From: Cyanobacteriota bacterium
GTDB taxonomy: Bacteria; Cyanobacteriota; Cyanobacteriia; Leptolyngbyales; Leptolyngbyaceae
Assembly: GCA_026389365.1 (NCBI GenBank)
Contig: JAPLHZ010000139.1
Coordinates: forward strand, 1 to 56,086
DNA length: 56,086 nucleotides
Direction of reading: 5' to 3'
Shown: positions 1-8,076 of the stretch, in pieces
Layout: every line of letters starts with the position of its first letter
How positions within the stretch are numbered: position 1 is the first letter of the stretch
Made by a program: the position numbers and the translations under genes
Notes under the pieces: generated by a model
The model's database searches: none
What the model was told of the DNA's origin: nothing
The model's input: only the letters and a program-made list of their open reading frames with translations

Positions 1-154
1 ATGTGAATCGTCTCTTTCAACGCCTCACTCTCGACCTTAATGGGTATACGCGATTTCCAGCAACCTAAATTCCCTAGGATTGTCAATTGCCTTCAAACCA
101 CATCTAGCGTCCTCCACGGGAATTCTGGGAGAACCAGAAAAATCTAAATAGCTC

Positions 155-367
155 TTATGCTTCTTCAGGCAGATCAGTTTTGATGGCTGGAATGAAGCTA
201 GGACGGGCACGATCTTCCCAACCGACAGGACGCTTTGAGTTGTACCAAGCGATCGCACCGACAACGCCTGCGGCCAAAGCGCCAACGGAATACACTGCAT
301 TGAAAAGGACGAGGTAAAATTCGGAGTGAACTGCGCCGTTAGTCGTGGTGAGGAGAAGATTTAACAT
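155..367 (-). CDS. Small single-span membrane protein, cyanobacterial type
   Basis: A 70-residue protein if started at the second Met (367); an upstream in-frame start at 382 would add five residues. It has a short N-terminus, one hydrophobic helix at about residues 18-40 (rich in V, G and A) and a basic, aromatic stretch right after it (WYNSKRPVGWE), then a soluble acidic tail. This one-helix pattern with conserved W/Y/K at the membrane edge is typical of small cyanobacterial thylakoid proteins. I suspect a photosystem-associated small subunit of the Psb35 kind, but I cannot confirm that from memory. It is divergent from the oxygenase gene at 483 and shares a short promoter region with it. 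Confidence 0.6.
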   Translation of the reverse strand: MLNLLLTTTNGAVHSEFYLVLFNAVYSVGALAAGVVGAIAWYNSKRPVGWEDRARPSFIPAIKTDLPEEA

Positions 368-482
368 GTTGGTTGGCCGCAATCTTTGCGGAGATGAAGG
401 GTGTTGTTTACATACCTTAACATACTGTTACATTCTTGTTGCATTCGTAAGAAGTTCGGGTTTACGCCCTAGGAGGCGAGTG

Positions 483-1376
483 ATGGTGGATTCTAGGGCG
501 ATCGATCGGATTGATTTTGGATTAGTGGGGACAGCAGAATTTGCCCAGAGAATAGGCCGATCGCTTAGTACGACTGGGTTCTTTGTGTTGGAGAATGCAG
601 GAATTGATGCGGAATTATTGCAGCGGGCTTACGCGGTGACGGCAGATTTTTTTGAGTTGTCGGAGTCGGTAAAACAAGGCTATTGTTTACCAGAATTGCA
701 CGGACAACGCGGGTTTACGCCCTTTGGTCAGGAACATGCGAAAGACTCACCCCATCCGGATCTCAAGGAGTTTTGGCATGTGGGAAACCCTGATGTACAG
801 CCGAACCTTGTCCCCGTCGAAGTCCCAGAGTTTTCCCAGGCCTTGAGTGTGTTGTATTCACAACTAGATCACTGTGCTCAATGTTTATTGGCGGCGATCG
901 CAGATTTTTTGGGTGAGCCTCTAAATGCGATTTATCAACCGGGCGGCGACTCTATTTTGCGGGTAATTCACTACCCCCCACTGGAAAAAACTACGCCGTT
1001 AGGCAGTCTACGATCGGCACCTCATGAGGATATTAATCTAATTACGTTGTTGCCTACAGCGACGGCTAGCGGATTAGAACTCTTGCGAGATGGAGTGTGG
1101 GAGCCGATCGATGCCTCGCCCGGATCGGTGATTGTGGACAGCGGGGACATGTTGCAATGGCGAACCAATGGCCGCCTCAAAAGTACTACTCATCGCGTTG
1201 TGAATCCTGATAATCGACGCGATCGGCGTTTTTCCATGCCCTTTTTTGTACATCCCCATCCAAAAACTGACTTAACACCATTGGCAAGCTGTGTGATAAA
1301 TGGCGATGTAAAATTCCCACCCATCACTGCCGGACGCTATCTGAAACAACGACTGGCAGAAATTGGGCTAGCTTAA
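483..1376 (+). CDS. 2-oxoglutarate/Fe(II)-dependent oxygenase, isopenicillin-N-synthase-like
   Basis: The protein has 297 residues from the ATG at 483; the longer frame back to 345 is not favoured because it runs through the promoter region of the divergent gene. The N-terminal half matches the DIOX_N type (TTGFFVLENAGID). The C-terminal jelly roll carries the Fe(II) ligands H-x-D in APHEDINLITLL (about residues 183-185), the distal His in STTHRVV, and the RxS 2-oxoglutarate clamp in RRFSMPFF. This family hydroxylates, desaturates or cyclises small molecules, and the substrate cannot be read from sequence. The length fits the family (about 290-330). Confidence 0.85.
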   Translation: MVDSRAIDRIDFGLVGTAEFAQRIGRSLSTTGFFVLENAGIDAELLQRAYAVTADFFELSESVKQGYCLPELHGQRGFTPFGQEHAKDSPHPDLKEFWHVGNPDVQPNLVPVEVPEFSQALSVLYSQLDHCAQCLLAAIADFLGEPLNAIYQPGGDSILRVIHYPPLEKTTPLGSLRSAPHEDINLITLLPTATASGLELLRDGVWEPIDASPGSVIVDSGDMLQWRTNGRLKSTTHRVVNPDNRRDRRFSMPFFVHPHPKTDLTPLASCVINGDVKFPPITAGRYLKQRLAEIGLA

Positions 1377-1396
1377 ACAAAACAATTGTGCTGAGA

Positions 1397-1492
1397 CTAG
1401 CCGCCCGCTGCAAAGGCTGCCATGACCAATGTAGACAGCAGCAAGCCGGGGCTGAGCATGAGGGCAAGGGTGAGTAAATCGTGAGCTGTCAT
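1397..1492 (-). CDS. 31-residue hydrophobic microprotein (single TM)
   Basis: An ATG on the minus strand at 1492 opens a 31-codon frame ending in TAG at 1397-1399. It is preceded by an AGGA Shine-Dalgarno-like motif about 8 nt upstream. The product begins MTAHDLLTLALMLSPG and is one continuous hydrophobic segment ending in AAFAAGG, so it can only be a one-helix membrane peptide. Size and composition are like the smallest photosystem, cytochrome b6f or NDH-1 subunits, but it does not match any I know by sequence (PetM, PsaM, PsaI, PsbM and Ycf12 are different). It sits convergent to the oxygenase gene. Existence is supported by the ribosome-binding site and coherent hydrophobicity; function is unknown. 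Confidence 0.5.
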   Translation of the reverse strand: MTAHDLLTLALMLSPGLLLSTLVMAAFAAGG

Positions 1493-1719
1493 TTTAAAAA
1501 TCCTGTCCTATAAAGTTACAGATGAGTACAATTACAGTTGATAAGAAGGTCAAGGCTGAACAGCGTGGTTTGAAGTGGTTTGAAACAAATCATTCCGCCA
1601 GATGGTCAGGTTGTCGCTCTCCCTCTATGCTAAAGCAGCGATCGTCTCTCTAGCAGAGGAAGAGGCTTGAGAAAAGCTAAAGGTTTTCGAGTTACTTGAA
1701 CTTTAAACAGTTATTAATT
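1493..1719. other. Intergenic region, likely promoter for both flanking small genes
   Basis: This AT-rich gap separates the minus-strand microprotein (start 1492) from the plus-strand membrane gene (start 1720), so it should hold two divergent promoters. I see no clear operator or strong terminator. Confidence 0.3.
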
Positions 1720-2082
1720 ATGGGTCGTTTTTCGTCAGAAGAAGGTCAGCGTCGGGACTTAGTTGAGTCCTTAACTCTTTGGGTGGCGGCTGAATTTATA
1801 GGGTTGCTGTTTCTGCCTTCGATCGTGGAAGGATTTGACCCGTCTGGGATACTGCGGCGAACCTGGTTTCCTTGGAGTCTGGTCTACGGGATTGGGGGCA
1901 TAGTGCTGTTGACGGCCAGCTCTCGGTTTATGGCAACGGCTGGCGATCGTGCAGGAGACGCAGACTCAAAGAGGATCGGGAAGCTTTTTGCTCAGGGCTT
2001 GGGCTGGCTAGGTTTGGTGGGTGTGCTATATCCATTGATTATGTTTGTCACGACTTTTTTCGCTCTGAAATTTGGGAAGTGA
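1720..2082 (+). CDS. Small membrane protein, function unknown
   Basis: The protein has 120 residues from the ATG at 1720; a TTG at 1696 would add eight. It has a short charged N-terminus (SSEEGQRRD) followed by three probable membrane helices at about residues 22-38, 50-68 and 92-115, the middle loop being polar. It ends one base before the start of the DUF1802 gene, which suggests co-transcription and translational coupling. I do not recognise the family; it is probably a conserved cyanobacterial protein. Confidence 0.6.
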   Translation: MGRFSSEEGQRRDLVESLTLWVAAEFIGLLFLPSIVEGFDPSGILRRTWFPWSLVYGIGGIVLLTASSRFMATAGDRAGDADSKRIGKLFAQGLGWLGLVGVLYPLIMFVTTFFALKFGK

Positions 2083-2083
2083 T

Positions 2084-2665
2084 ATGGGCAATCCGTTATC
2101 ACAGCCATTTCAAGCTGCACTCAAGGAATGGGCCGTGGCTGTTGATGCTTTGATTGCCGCAGAAACAGTGATGTTGCTTCGGAAGGGCGGAATTCGGGAG
2201 GCGGGGTTTAAGGTGGACAATAGACCATTTTGGCTGTATCCGACCTACGAACATCAGAAACCGGAGTTGCTCAAACCGCAGTATGTAAATCTCGTGACGA
2301 CAGTTGCACCCGGTTGGCATCCTGATTTGGTGTCCATTGGGGCTTGGGCGATGGTTACGCATCAGTATGAGTTAAAGGAACAAACGCAGCTCGATCGGTT
2401 GATGCCGCACCATATCTGGAATGAAGATTTTACGGAAATGCGACTGAAATGGAAACCGAACTTGGCGTTGACGGTGGTCTTTCTTCGGGTATTTCGGTTA
2501 AAAGAATCGGTGGAAATTCCATTCGAGCCTGTCTATGGTGGATGCCGATCGTGGACTACGTTACACCCTAAAATTGACGCTTCGGACTCGGTGGCGGTGT
2601 TGAGTGACGATCGGTATGCGCAGACCGTACGAGAAATTATGGCATTGAGGGATACGAGGGATTAA
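2084..2665 (+). CDS. DUF1802 family protein
   Basis: The protein has 193 residues from the ATG at 2084, chosen because it directly follows the TGA of the upstream gene. The opening (QAALKEWAVAVDAL), the segment ETVMLLRKGGIREAGF and the FWLYPTYEHQ block are those I associate with the DUF1802 family of cyanobacteria and some other bacteria. The biochemical role is not established. No signal peptide or membrane segment is visible, so it is probably cytoplasmic. It forms a likely two-gene operon with the small membrane protein before it. Confidence 0.75.
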   Translation: MGNPLSQPFQAALKEWAVAVDALIAAETVMLLRKGGIREAGFKVDNRPFWLYPTYEHQKPELLKPQYVNLVTTVAPGWHPDLVSIGAWAMVTHQYELKEQTQLDRLMPHHIWNEDFTEMRLKWKPNLALTVVFLRVFRLKESVEIPFEPVYGGCRSWTTLHPKIDASDSVAVLSDDRYAQTVREIMALRDTRD

Positions 2666-2974
2666 GCAGTAATTCCAAATTCGGAATCGGCTCCAAGCTC
2701 TGAAATTTTTAAATTTCTGCCACCCAACGGTGCGCTTGAGCGTCTGCAAACAAGCTTTGCTACCCCATAAGCACTAACCAACAAGTCCGCTGCAACCGAA
2801 TTGTTAGGCTGATCACGGCTAGGGTATCTCAACGAGAATATTAGCTTGACACCATTATTTTGCGCGTCTAGCCAGCAATCGTTGCAAAACATCACAAAAA
2901 ACTGTAGTAACAGTAATAGACCTAACTCGTCTAGAATTCTCGGAAGTAAGCATCTGAATAGGATTTTTGGATAA
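2666..2974. other. Intergenic region upstream of parA-like gene
   Basis: About 310 bp with no gene I can support. A 77-codon minus-strand frame covers much of it but has no family resemblance and no good ribosome-binding site. The last 100 bases are AT-rich and probably carry the promoter of the ParA-like gene, whose ATG at 2975 follows GGATTTTTGG. Confidence 0.3.
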
Positions 2975-4033
2975 ATGGCAATCTACGCGATATGGAACAA
3001 CAAAGGTGGTGTGGGGAAAAGCTATCTAACTTTTCAACTGGCTTCAGAATATGCACGTCAGAATCCGCACAAGAAAGTTTTAGTGGTTGACCTATGCCCG
3101 CAAGCCAACTCTTCTTCTATGCTTTTGGGCGGTATGGATCAGGGGGAGGCGAGACTTACTCAAATCCATACACAGCCACCAAGACGCACAATTTCTGGAT
3201 ATATCGAAGATCGAATTCTGAGTCCATATGTATCTCCGAGTTCAGGCGCTGGATATATTACACAAGTTTCGCAGTATAACAATGCCGTGCCGTGCAATGT
3301 GTATCTTGTGGTTGGAGATGAGCAACTTGAAATACAATCTTCAAGAGTGTCAAGTGCCACAAATCCAGGTCCACAAGATGCTTGGCGCATTGTCCATTTG
3401 TGGATAAGAGATCTGATCGTAGATATTCAAAACTCTTGGAACGATGAAGAAAACTGTGTTTTTATTGACTGTAATCCGAGTTTCTCTATTTACACGGAGT
3501 TAGCACTAACGGCTGCTGAACGATTGATAATTCCTTTTTCTGCTGATGGTTCTTCAAAGAGAGCAGTCAAAGCAGTATTAGCACTGGTTTATGGTATCCG
3601 AAGACATGTTGGGGACACTCAATCCGAATTTTTCTTGGAGACAGAAAGGTATCGTATGGCTCAACCAACGATATATATGTATGTGGGTAACAGGCTTACA
3701 CAGATGAATAGTTCTTCTGCGACTGCCTTTAGGACTGTAGTGAGTGAAATCGGCAAGGAGATATGGGACGTTTGGAAAACAACCCCTCAGTTTTTCTGTA
3801 TTCACCCTGGTGGTGCCTCAACACCAGTGAGTCAAAAAGCTTTTAAAGATATGTTTCAGTACGAAGTTAATGATGCCAACACAGCCTCTGTTGTTTCGGG
3901 TGCCTTGGGTATCCCGATAGCATGTTTAACTGCTGGTCAAAAACTTGTAGCTGGCAAAAACATCTCCGTCAATCAATCTCAATTAGATAGACAGGTGCCG
4001 AATATAAAAGATTTGGTACAGAAAATTGAGTAG
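2975..4033 (+). CDS. Orphan ParA/MinD-family ATPase
   Basis: The protein has 352 residues. It carries the deviant Walker A motif KGGVGKS at about residues 10-16 (with the signature lysine), a switch region in VLVVDLCPQANSS, and a Walker B-like hydrophobic strand ending in FIDCNPSF, as in AAA_31/ParA proteins. These ATPases dimerise on ATP, bind DNA non-specifically and position plasmids, chromosomes or protein complexes. The length is larger than a minimal ParA (about 210-260) because of inserts. No parB is adjacent. The codons are more AT-rich than those of the core genes in this window, suggesting acquired DNA. The downstream gap holds three similar 16-bp repeats that could serve as binding sites for a partner. 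Confidence 0.85.
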   Translation: MAIYAIWNNKGGVGKSYLTFQLASEYARQNPHKKVLVVDLCPQANSSSMLLGGMDQGEARLTQIHTQPPRRTISGYIEDRILSPYVSPSSGAGYITQVSQYNNAVPCNVYLVVGDEQLEIQSSRVSSATNPGPQDAWRIVHLWIRDLIVDIQNSWNDEENCVFIDCNPSFSIYTELALTAAERLIIPFSADGSSKRAVKAVLALVYGIRRHVGDTQSEFFLETERYRMAQPTIYMYVGNRLTQMNSSSATAFRTVVSEIGKEIWDVWKTTPQFFCIHPGGASTPVSQKAFKDMFQYEVNDANTASVVSGALGIPIACLTAGQKLVAGKNISVNQSQLDRQVPNIKDLVQKIE

Positions 4034-4092
4034 GGAATGCTTTAAGCCTAACAATTATATAAATGGAAAGTTTTCGCATAATTACCCCTTGA

Positions 4093-4189
4093 GGGTCTTA
4101 GATCGACTCTTTCTATCTAAGTCCACTTTATGGGTCTTAGACTGACAATTTGTAAGCATAAATGCCGAAATTGGGATTTTAGACCGACT
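4093..4189 (+). repeat. Three spaced 16-bp repeats downstream of parA-like gene
   Basis: Copies lie at 4093-4108, 4132-4147 and 4174-4189 and share the core GG(G/A)T(C/T)TTAGA followed by a variable base or two and GAC. Start-to-start spacing is 39 and 42 bp, close to four helical turns, so the copies lie on about the same face of the DNA. A weaker inverted copy is at 4114-4125. The arrangement resembles a centromere-like or iteron array, but no binding protein is identified. Confidence 0.5.
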
Positions 4190-4261
4190 ACTTCAGTATA
4201 TTCCCATGAGAAAGAATATCGTTAGTCTGCTAAAAATTCCAAAATTAGGCACTATACAAAA

Positions 4262-4522
4262 TCAACGATCGGCTCGATCGTTCTGCTTAATCAAATTCGA
4301 GGGCCGATCGTCTATCCGATCGCGTTTGCTGGAGTTGCATCGTTTGCATAGGGTTTGGAGATTACTCAGATCATTGCTGCCGCCGTGATTGATTGGGATG
4401 ATATGGTCGATCGTAAGATTCTTTTGGGTGTTGCAGCTTTGACATTGGTGATTGTCACGATCGAAGACATAGTGGCGAATAGCGTCAGGAAGTTTGCTGC
4501 GTGGAGTTTTGTCGGGTTTCAT
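4262..4522 (-). CDS. HNH endonuclease
   Basis: The protein has 86 residues. A CxxC pair (CQSC) is followed by the catalytic DHIIP block, an Asn in GGSNDLSNLQTLC, and the closing CKRCN...K motif, giving the complete zinc-stabilised beta-beta-alpha-metal HNH fold. The N-terminus RHYVFDRDNHQCQSC is typical of small stand-alone HNH proteins of cyanobacteria. Such proteins nick or cut DNA; many are solitary, some belong to mobile elements or phages. It is divergent from the Uma2 pseudogene, and no partner gene is evident. Confidence 0.85.
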   Translation of the reverse strand: MKPDKTPRSKLPDAIRHYVFDRDNHQCQSCNTQKNLTIDHIIPINHGGSNDLSNLQTLCKRCNSSKRDRIDDRPSNLIKQNDRADR

Positions 4523-4585
4523 GGGAAGTCAAAATTGATGTGTGTATAATTGGGGTTAAAGCAATAGTCGGGAGGGAGATGGGCG

Positions 4586-5176
4586 ATGGCATTGACCAAG
4601 GCGAGATTTGCAAGCTTTGAAACGTATCTAGCGGCTGAGCCATCAGATTTGCCGGAAGCTCGCTGTGAATATTGGAATGGAGAATTGATTCCGGTTATGT
4701 CTGAGTCTATTGGTAATGATACGATCGCAAATTTTATTTTTTTGGCATTACTTGCGATCGGTTTACCGTTTAAACTCGTCAGACCGGGCAGCATAGAAGT
4801 TGTCGTTAATAGAAAACCTCGGGCGTGATTCCCCGATTTAACAGTGTTGGAGGAGATTCATTTAACGCTTCTCAAACGCCGTGCGACGATTAGTCAAGAC
4901 ATGCCTGCGCCTAGGATGGTTTTAGAAGTTGTTTCTCCGGGTGATGAGAAGTCTGATAATTACAGACGAGATTATCAAGAAAAACTATATCAGTATGGCA
5001 ATCGGGGAATTCCTGAGTATTGGATTGTTGATCCCGATCGGGAATGGATAATGGTTGGATGTTTGATTCAAGGAGAATATCAATTTGATACTTTTCGGGG
5101 TGACGATACTATTGTTTCTCCGACATTTCCTGAATTCATATTGACGATCGCAGAAGTCTTGGAAGCTGGACGGTAA
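4586..5176 (+). pseudogene. Uma2-family endonuclease, interrupted by one in-frame TGA
   Basis: The frame opens at 4586 and reads as a Uma2 (DUF820) nuclease: FASFETYLAAEP, then CEYWNGELIPV. A TGA at 4826-4828 follows RKPRA. The same frame continues without shift into FPDLTVLEEIHL, PRMVLEVVSPG and [11 protein letters not shown], which is the normal second half. Intact homologues usually read R-(F/Y)-PDLTV here, so TGA most simply replaces CGA. The full length would be 196 residues, which is usual. The PD-(D/E)xK-type core residues (D in PDLTV, E-V in LEVVSPG) are intact. A GTG at 4844 could restart translation, but the product would lack the N-terminal third. Either a pseudogene or a sequencing error. 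Confidence 0.8.
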
Positions 5177-5253
5177 GCTTTTCATGAGTTTTCGCGAAAG
5201 GTGTCGAGGGAAGGTTCGATCGGACTTACTCCTGCTGTCCTGTTCTGCTGTAA

Positions 5254-5730
5254 TCACCCACTGATAGGTTGTTTTGAGAGCGATGCTTTTTGGAGTTCGG
5301 CTAGGTAGTAACGATCGGTGCCTTCTTCTGTATGGTGGGCGATGATGCCGAGGGTTTCTAGGCTTTCGAGACAGTCGGGAATGGTGGCTTTTTGTTTGGC
5401 GGTGCCTTTGAATTGGGCGGCGATCGCGGCCACGGTCCATTCGTTGCCTTGGGTTCGCAGAAGATCCCGGACGGCGGCGAGTAGGTCTTTGAAGGCTTTT
5501 GGGAATTTTTGTTGTTCGGTGGGGATGGGAATGGTTTCGATCGGGGGTTCTATGCCGGGGAGAGTTTGTTGTGATCGGCCCGCCTTGAGGATTTGGACGA
5601 TCGACCCCCAGCGCATCACACATCTCCGCAAAAAACATCTGATAATTTGCCCGTTCCTTCCCACCGGCCCTCTCCCACCGCACTACAAACACATTCACGC
5701 GCTCGGCTGTTTGTGGATCTAATGTTGTTG
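5254..5730 (-). pseudogene. Internally deleted MmeI-like (type IIL) methylase remnant
   Basis: Two pieces of one family are joined. The higher-coordinate part reads [19 protein letters not shown] then [13 protein letters not shown], the conserved N-terminus of class I SAM-dependent DNA methyltransferases of the MmeI/type IIL kind. At about 5570-5590 the reading passes into another frame that gives [20 protein letters not shown], then an about 80-residue winged-helix-like segment ([13 protein letters not shown]...[11 protein letters not shown]) typical of their C-termini. The several hundred residues of methylase and target-recognition domain between them are missing. The usual ATG seems lost too. 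A second N-terminal remnant lies at 7679-7924. Confidence 0.65.
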
Positions 5731-5877
5731 TCGTAGAAGAAATCGCTGTAATGAAAACCGGGGAAACTAAACTCTAGCCAAAGCCACTCACATTGTAGAA
5801 CATCTCTTCCGCACTGAACCGATCTGATGATTTGTGAATCTGCGACTTAACTTTGGAATCTCAGAAAAGGTACAAAA

Positions 5878-6753
5878 TTATGGCAACCAATCTAGATCTT
5901 TCGCAATAATTAACTCTGTCTTTTTCGCATGATGAGTATTCTTCATTGCGATTAACCTTGTTTCAAACTTGCAATTCTTTGCCATTTTCATAACATCTTC
6001 AGAATCATCATACGTCATCAAAAAATCACCTTGTAGACTATTTACCACTTGAAATAAATATTCATGATCAACTTGTGAATATCGATAAAGTCGTTTTCCC
6101 GCTTTAATGTAAGGTGGATCAATAAAATAAACGATATTACTCCTGTCAGCATTCATTTCACATACGCTAATAGCATCACCTTGAATGAACTGAATACGAT
6201 GTTTAACTTTGTCAATTTCAAGAATCCGTTTCTTCAGGGTTTCAGGATACCATCGTGATGTAATTCCCTTCCCACTCTCTCCATTCTTGATAAAACTCGC
6301 TCCATCAGCTAAGATTCCACCTCGGTTAACCCGATTTTTAACAATTGTTGCAAAAGCGAGAGACTCTAATGATTCACTCGCTTTTAAGATCGCATCTCTT
6401 GCTGTTTCAGGTGTAAGCTGAAATTTTAAAATTGTATTGCCTAGCCATTCTGCGCCACCATTGAGGATCACCTTCCAAACTGCTGCAACCCCTTCATCTT
6501 TTTCGACCATCGTTACACGATCAACCAAATTTTCCATCACTGCGGTAAGACTAACAATTCCTCCCCCCGCAAAGGGTTCGATCAATTCTATATCGGGACC
6601 ACCAGAATATTGTAGCCACTGTCGGATGCGAGGAACGAGCCAAGTTTTTCCACCCGCATAGCGAAAAGGGCTGCGCTGAGGGACAGTGGCAATGTTCACG
6701 ATGGGATATCGATCTTTTCTGGAAATGGGTTCTAGCAGTTCAAGCTGGTGCAT
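5878..6753 (-). CDS. DNA adenine-N6 methyltransferase, D12 (Dam) class
   Basis: The protein has 291 residues. The Dam-type opening FRYAGGKTWLVPRIRQWL is followed by SAM-binding motif I (IEPFAGGGIVSLTA, about residue 58) and the catalytic motif IV DPPY (FIDPPYIKAGKRLY, about residue 213). The order and length (260-300) fit the MethyltransfD12 family, which methylates adenine N6, often in GATC. It starts 12 bp after the NotI-like nuclease gene on the same strand and is presumably its protective partner. Because that nuclease is now frameshifted, the methylase may act as an orphan. The first 25 residues precede the conserved core and might be a lineage extension. Confidence 0.85.
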   Translation of the reverse strand: MHQLELLEPISRKDRYPIVNIATVPQRSPFRYAGGKTWLVPRIRQWLQYSGGPDIELIEPFAGGGIVSLTAVMENLVDRVTMVEKDEGVAAVWKVILNGGAEWLGNTILKFQLTPETARDAILKASESLESLAFATIVKNRVNRGGILADGASFIKNGESGKGITSRWYPETLKKRILEIDKVKHRIQFIQGDAISVCEMNADRSNIVYFIDPPYIKAGKRLYRYSQVDHEYLFQVVNSLQGDFLMTYDDSEDVMKMAKNCKFETRLIAMKNTHHAKKTELIIAKDLDWLP

Positions 6754-6765
6754 TTTACTAGTCTC

Positions 6766-7645
6766 CTAGAGCAAGGGTAAATCAGTGATAGTTTGTGTAT
6801 CAGGTGAGCTATCTAATTTGCTATCTAGCTTCCGCTGTAAAACATCTATAAAATCTTCTAGTTTGCCAACTTGCGGAGTTGAAATACGGTTAAGAGCCGC
6901 CCAATACTCTGTATAAATAGTTTTAGTGAGTGTTAGATTAAACTTCTCTCCTTGTGGTTCTAAATCGTAGAGTTTCCAAGCAATCTCGGCATCTTGTTGC
7001 TGAACCTGAGGCAATTGTGGAAGGGTCTCAAAAAATCTTTTCTGAACAGCAATCGCTTGTTTTTTACCCCATTCTTGTAAGATTGTCCCTTTATACAGAA
7101 GCTGAGGGACGAGTCGTTTTCGGGAAGAGGATAGATAATCTGGAGTAGGATAATAGGCAGCTAGCTTAGACCAATCTACCGAATCCCATCCTTCAGGATT
7201 ATTCATATAGGTTATAGGTTTCAAAGGGCTGACGGACGTTGCCTGAAATGTACACTGCTTGTACTTCAATCGCTCCAAAATCGAGAACTCTACCTCGATC
7301 GTCATAGGAAACCAACACAATATCAATATTGCCCGCAGATTGGCCCTGAGCATCTTTTAGGCGAACTTCAGTTAGTGAAGTCCAGTTCGCTTGTTCCCCA
7401 AAAAAGAATGACGCAGCATTTTCAGCAATCAACCAGTCTTGCCGGAAGCGAACAGGACAAGTAATAACAGGCGATTCTTTATGATAAATACTACAAACAC
7501 CCAGTGGATCGTTGGCCTTGTCTTTTGTGCAATTTGGAACTTTATTATTGTAAGGACATAGCTTGTTCTTTCGATATCGTTGTGCTGATTCCGAGAAGCT
7601 ATTACTGGGAAATCCAAAGACCTCTGCAAGGGGATTATTAGACAT
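6766..7645 (-). pseudogene. NotI-family type II restriction endonuclease, frameshifted by a 7-bp tandem duplication
   Basis: The first frame (7645 to 7199) gives MSNNPLAEVFGF, the Cys-rich block LCPYNNKVPNCTKDKAN, GVCSIY and CPVRFRQDW, then TSLTEVRL...GNIDIVLV...FGAIEVQAVYISGN. These are features of the NotI restriction enzyme family, with Fe-binding cysteines and a PD-(D/E)xK-type core. It stops after ETYNLYE. A second frame continues from MNNPEGWDS through PDYLSSSRKRL, which is the expected remainder. At 7206-7219 the plus strand contains TATAGGT twice in tandem; removing one copy gives one open frame of 290 residues reading ETYMNNPEG. The duplication therefore explains the break. It may be a dead gene, a reversible variant or an assembly error. 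Confidence 0.8.
7206..7219. repeat. 7-bp tandem duplication inside the NotI-like gene
   Basis: TATAGGT is present twice, head to tail. Because seven is not a multiple of three, the second copy shifts the reading frame; one copy would leave the nuclease gene open. Confidence 0.9.
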
Positions 7646-7678
7646 GGAATTGAGGCTTTCCTGTAAACAATAAGAAAA

Positions 7679-7924
7679 TTAAGGATACCGTGTAAATTCG
7701 ATTATCGCCGGAATCTGCTGCGGGTTTATCGAATAATCAAACCCATAAGCGATCGTGCCTCCCTGCGGATTCGGTCGATCGACCCCCAGCGCATCACACA
7801 TCTCCGCAAAAAACATCTGATAATTCGCCCGTTCCTTCCCGCCCGCCTTCTCCCACCGCAGCACAAATTTCTCAACCCGCGCAATATCCAAATCCGTCAT
7901 CGTAGTCGTCAGGGCATTGATCAT
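7679..7924 (-). pseudogene. N-terminal remnant of an MmeI-like DNA methyltransferase
   Basis: An 81-residue frame begins MINALTTTMTDLDIARVEKF and continues [20 protein letters not shown] and [13 protein letters not shown], the conserved N-terminal helix bundle of type IIL/class I DNA methyltransferases (full proteins are usually over 900 residues). It ends after FDYSINPQQIPAIIEF in a stop 33 bp before the NotI-like gene. No methylase domain follows. Positions 7776-7867 are about 92% identical to 5598-5689 in the other remnant, with the flanking sequence more diverged. Confidence 0.7.
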
Positions 7925-8076
7925 TGCATTACTCAGCAGTCAGGAAAAAACTAAAAACCTTTCCCCTCATCATCTCCCCTTCTCACCGAAATCGCGCACA
8001 AAAAATAGTTCAAAAAAGATCAAAAAAAAGCGATCGTATTGGAATTACCCAACCGATCGGGCGTTTTTATGAACGT

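Noticed and set aside
2662-2895. 77-codon minus-strand frame upstream of the ParA-like gene
   Set aside because: No recognisable domain, no good ribosome-binding site, overlaps the expected promoter; probably chance.
4985-5698. 237-codon minus-strand frame
   Set aside because: Only its first 40 residues (the methylase N-terminus) are real. The rest is an Arg/Pro/His-rich out-of-phase reading through the C-terminal remnant and the Uma2 pseudogene.
5598-7867. Simple long target-site duplication by the NotI-like cassette
   Set aside because: The two 92-bp copies are similar, but their flanking codons diverge too much for a recent duplication; two diverged family members are at least as likely.
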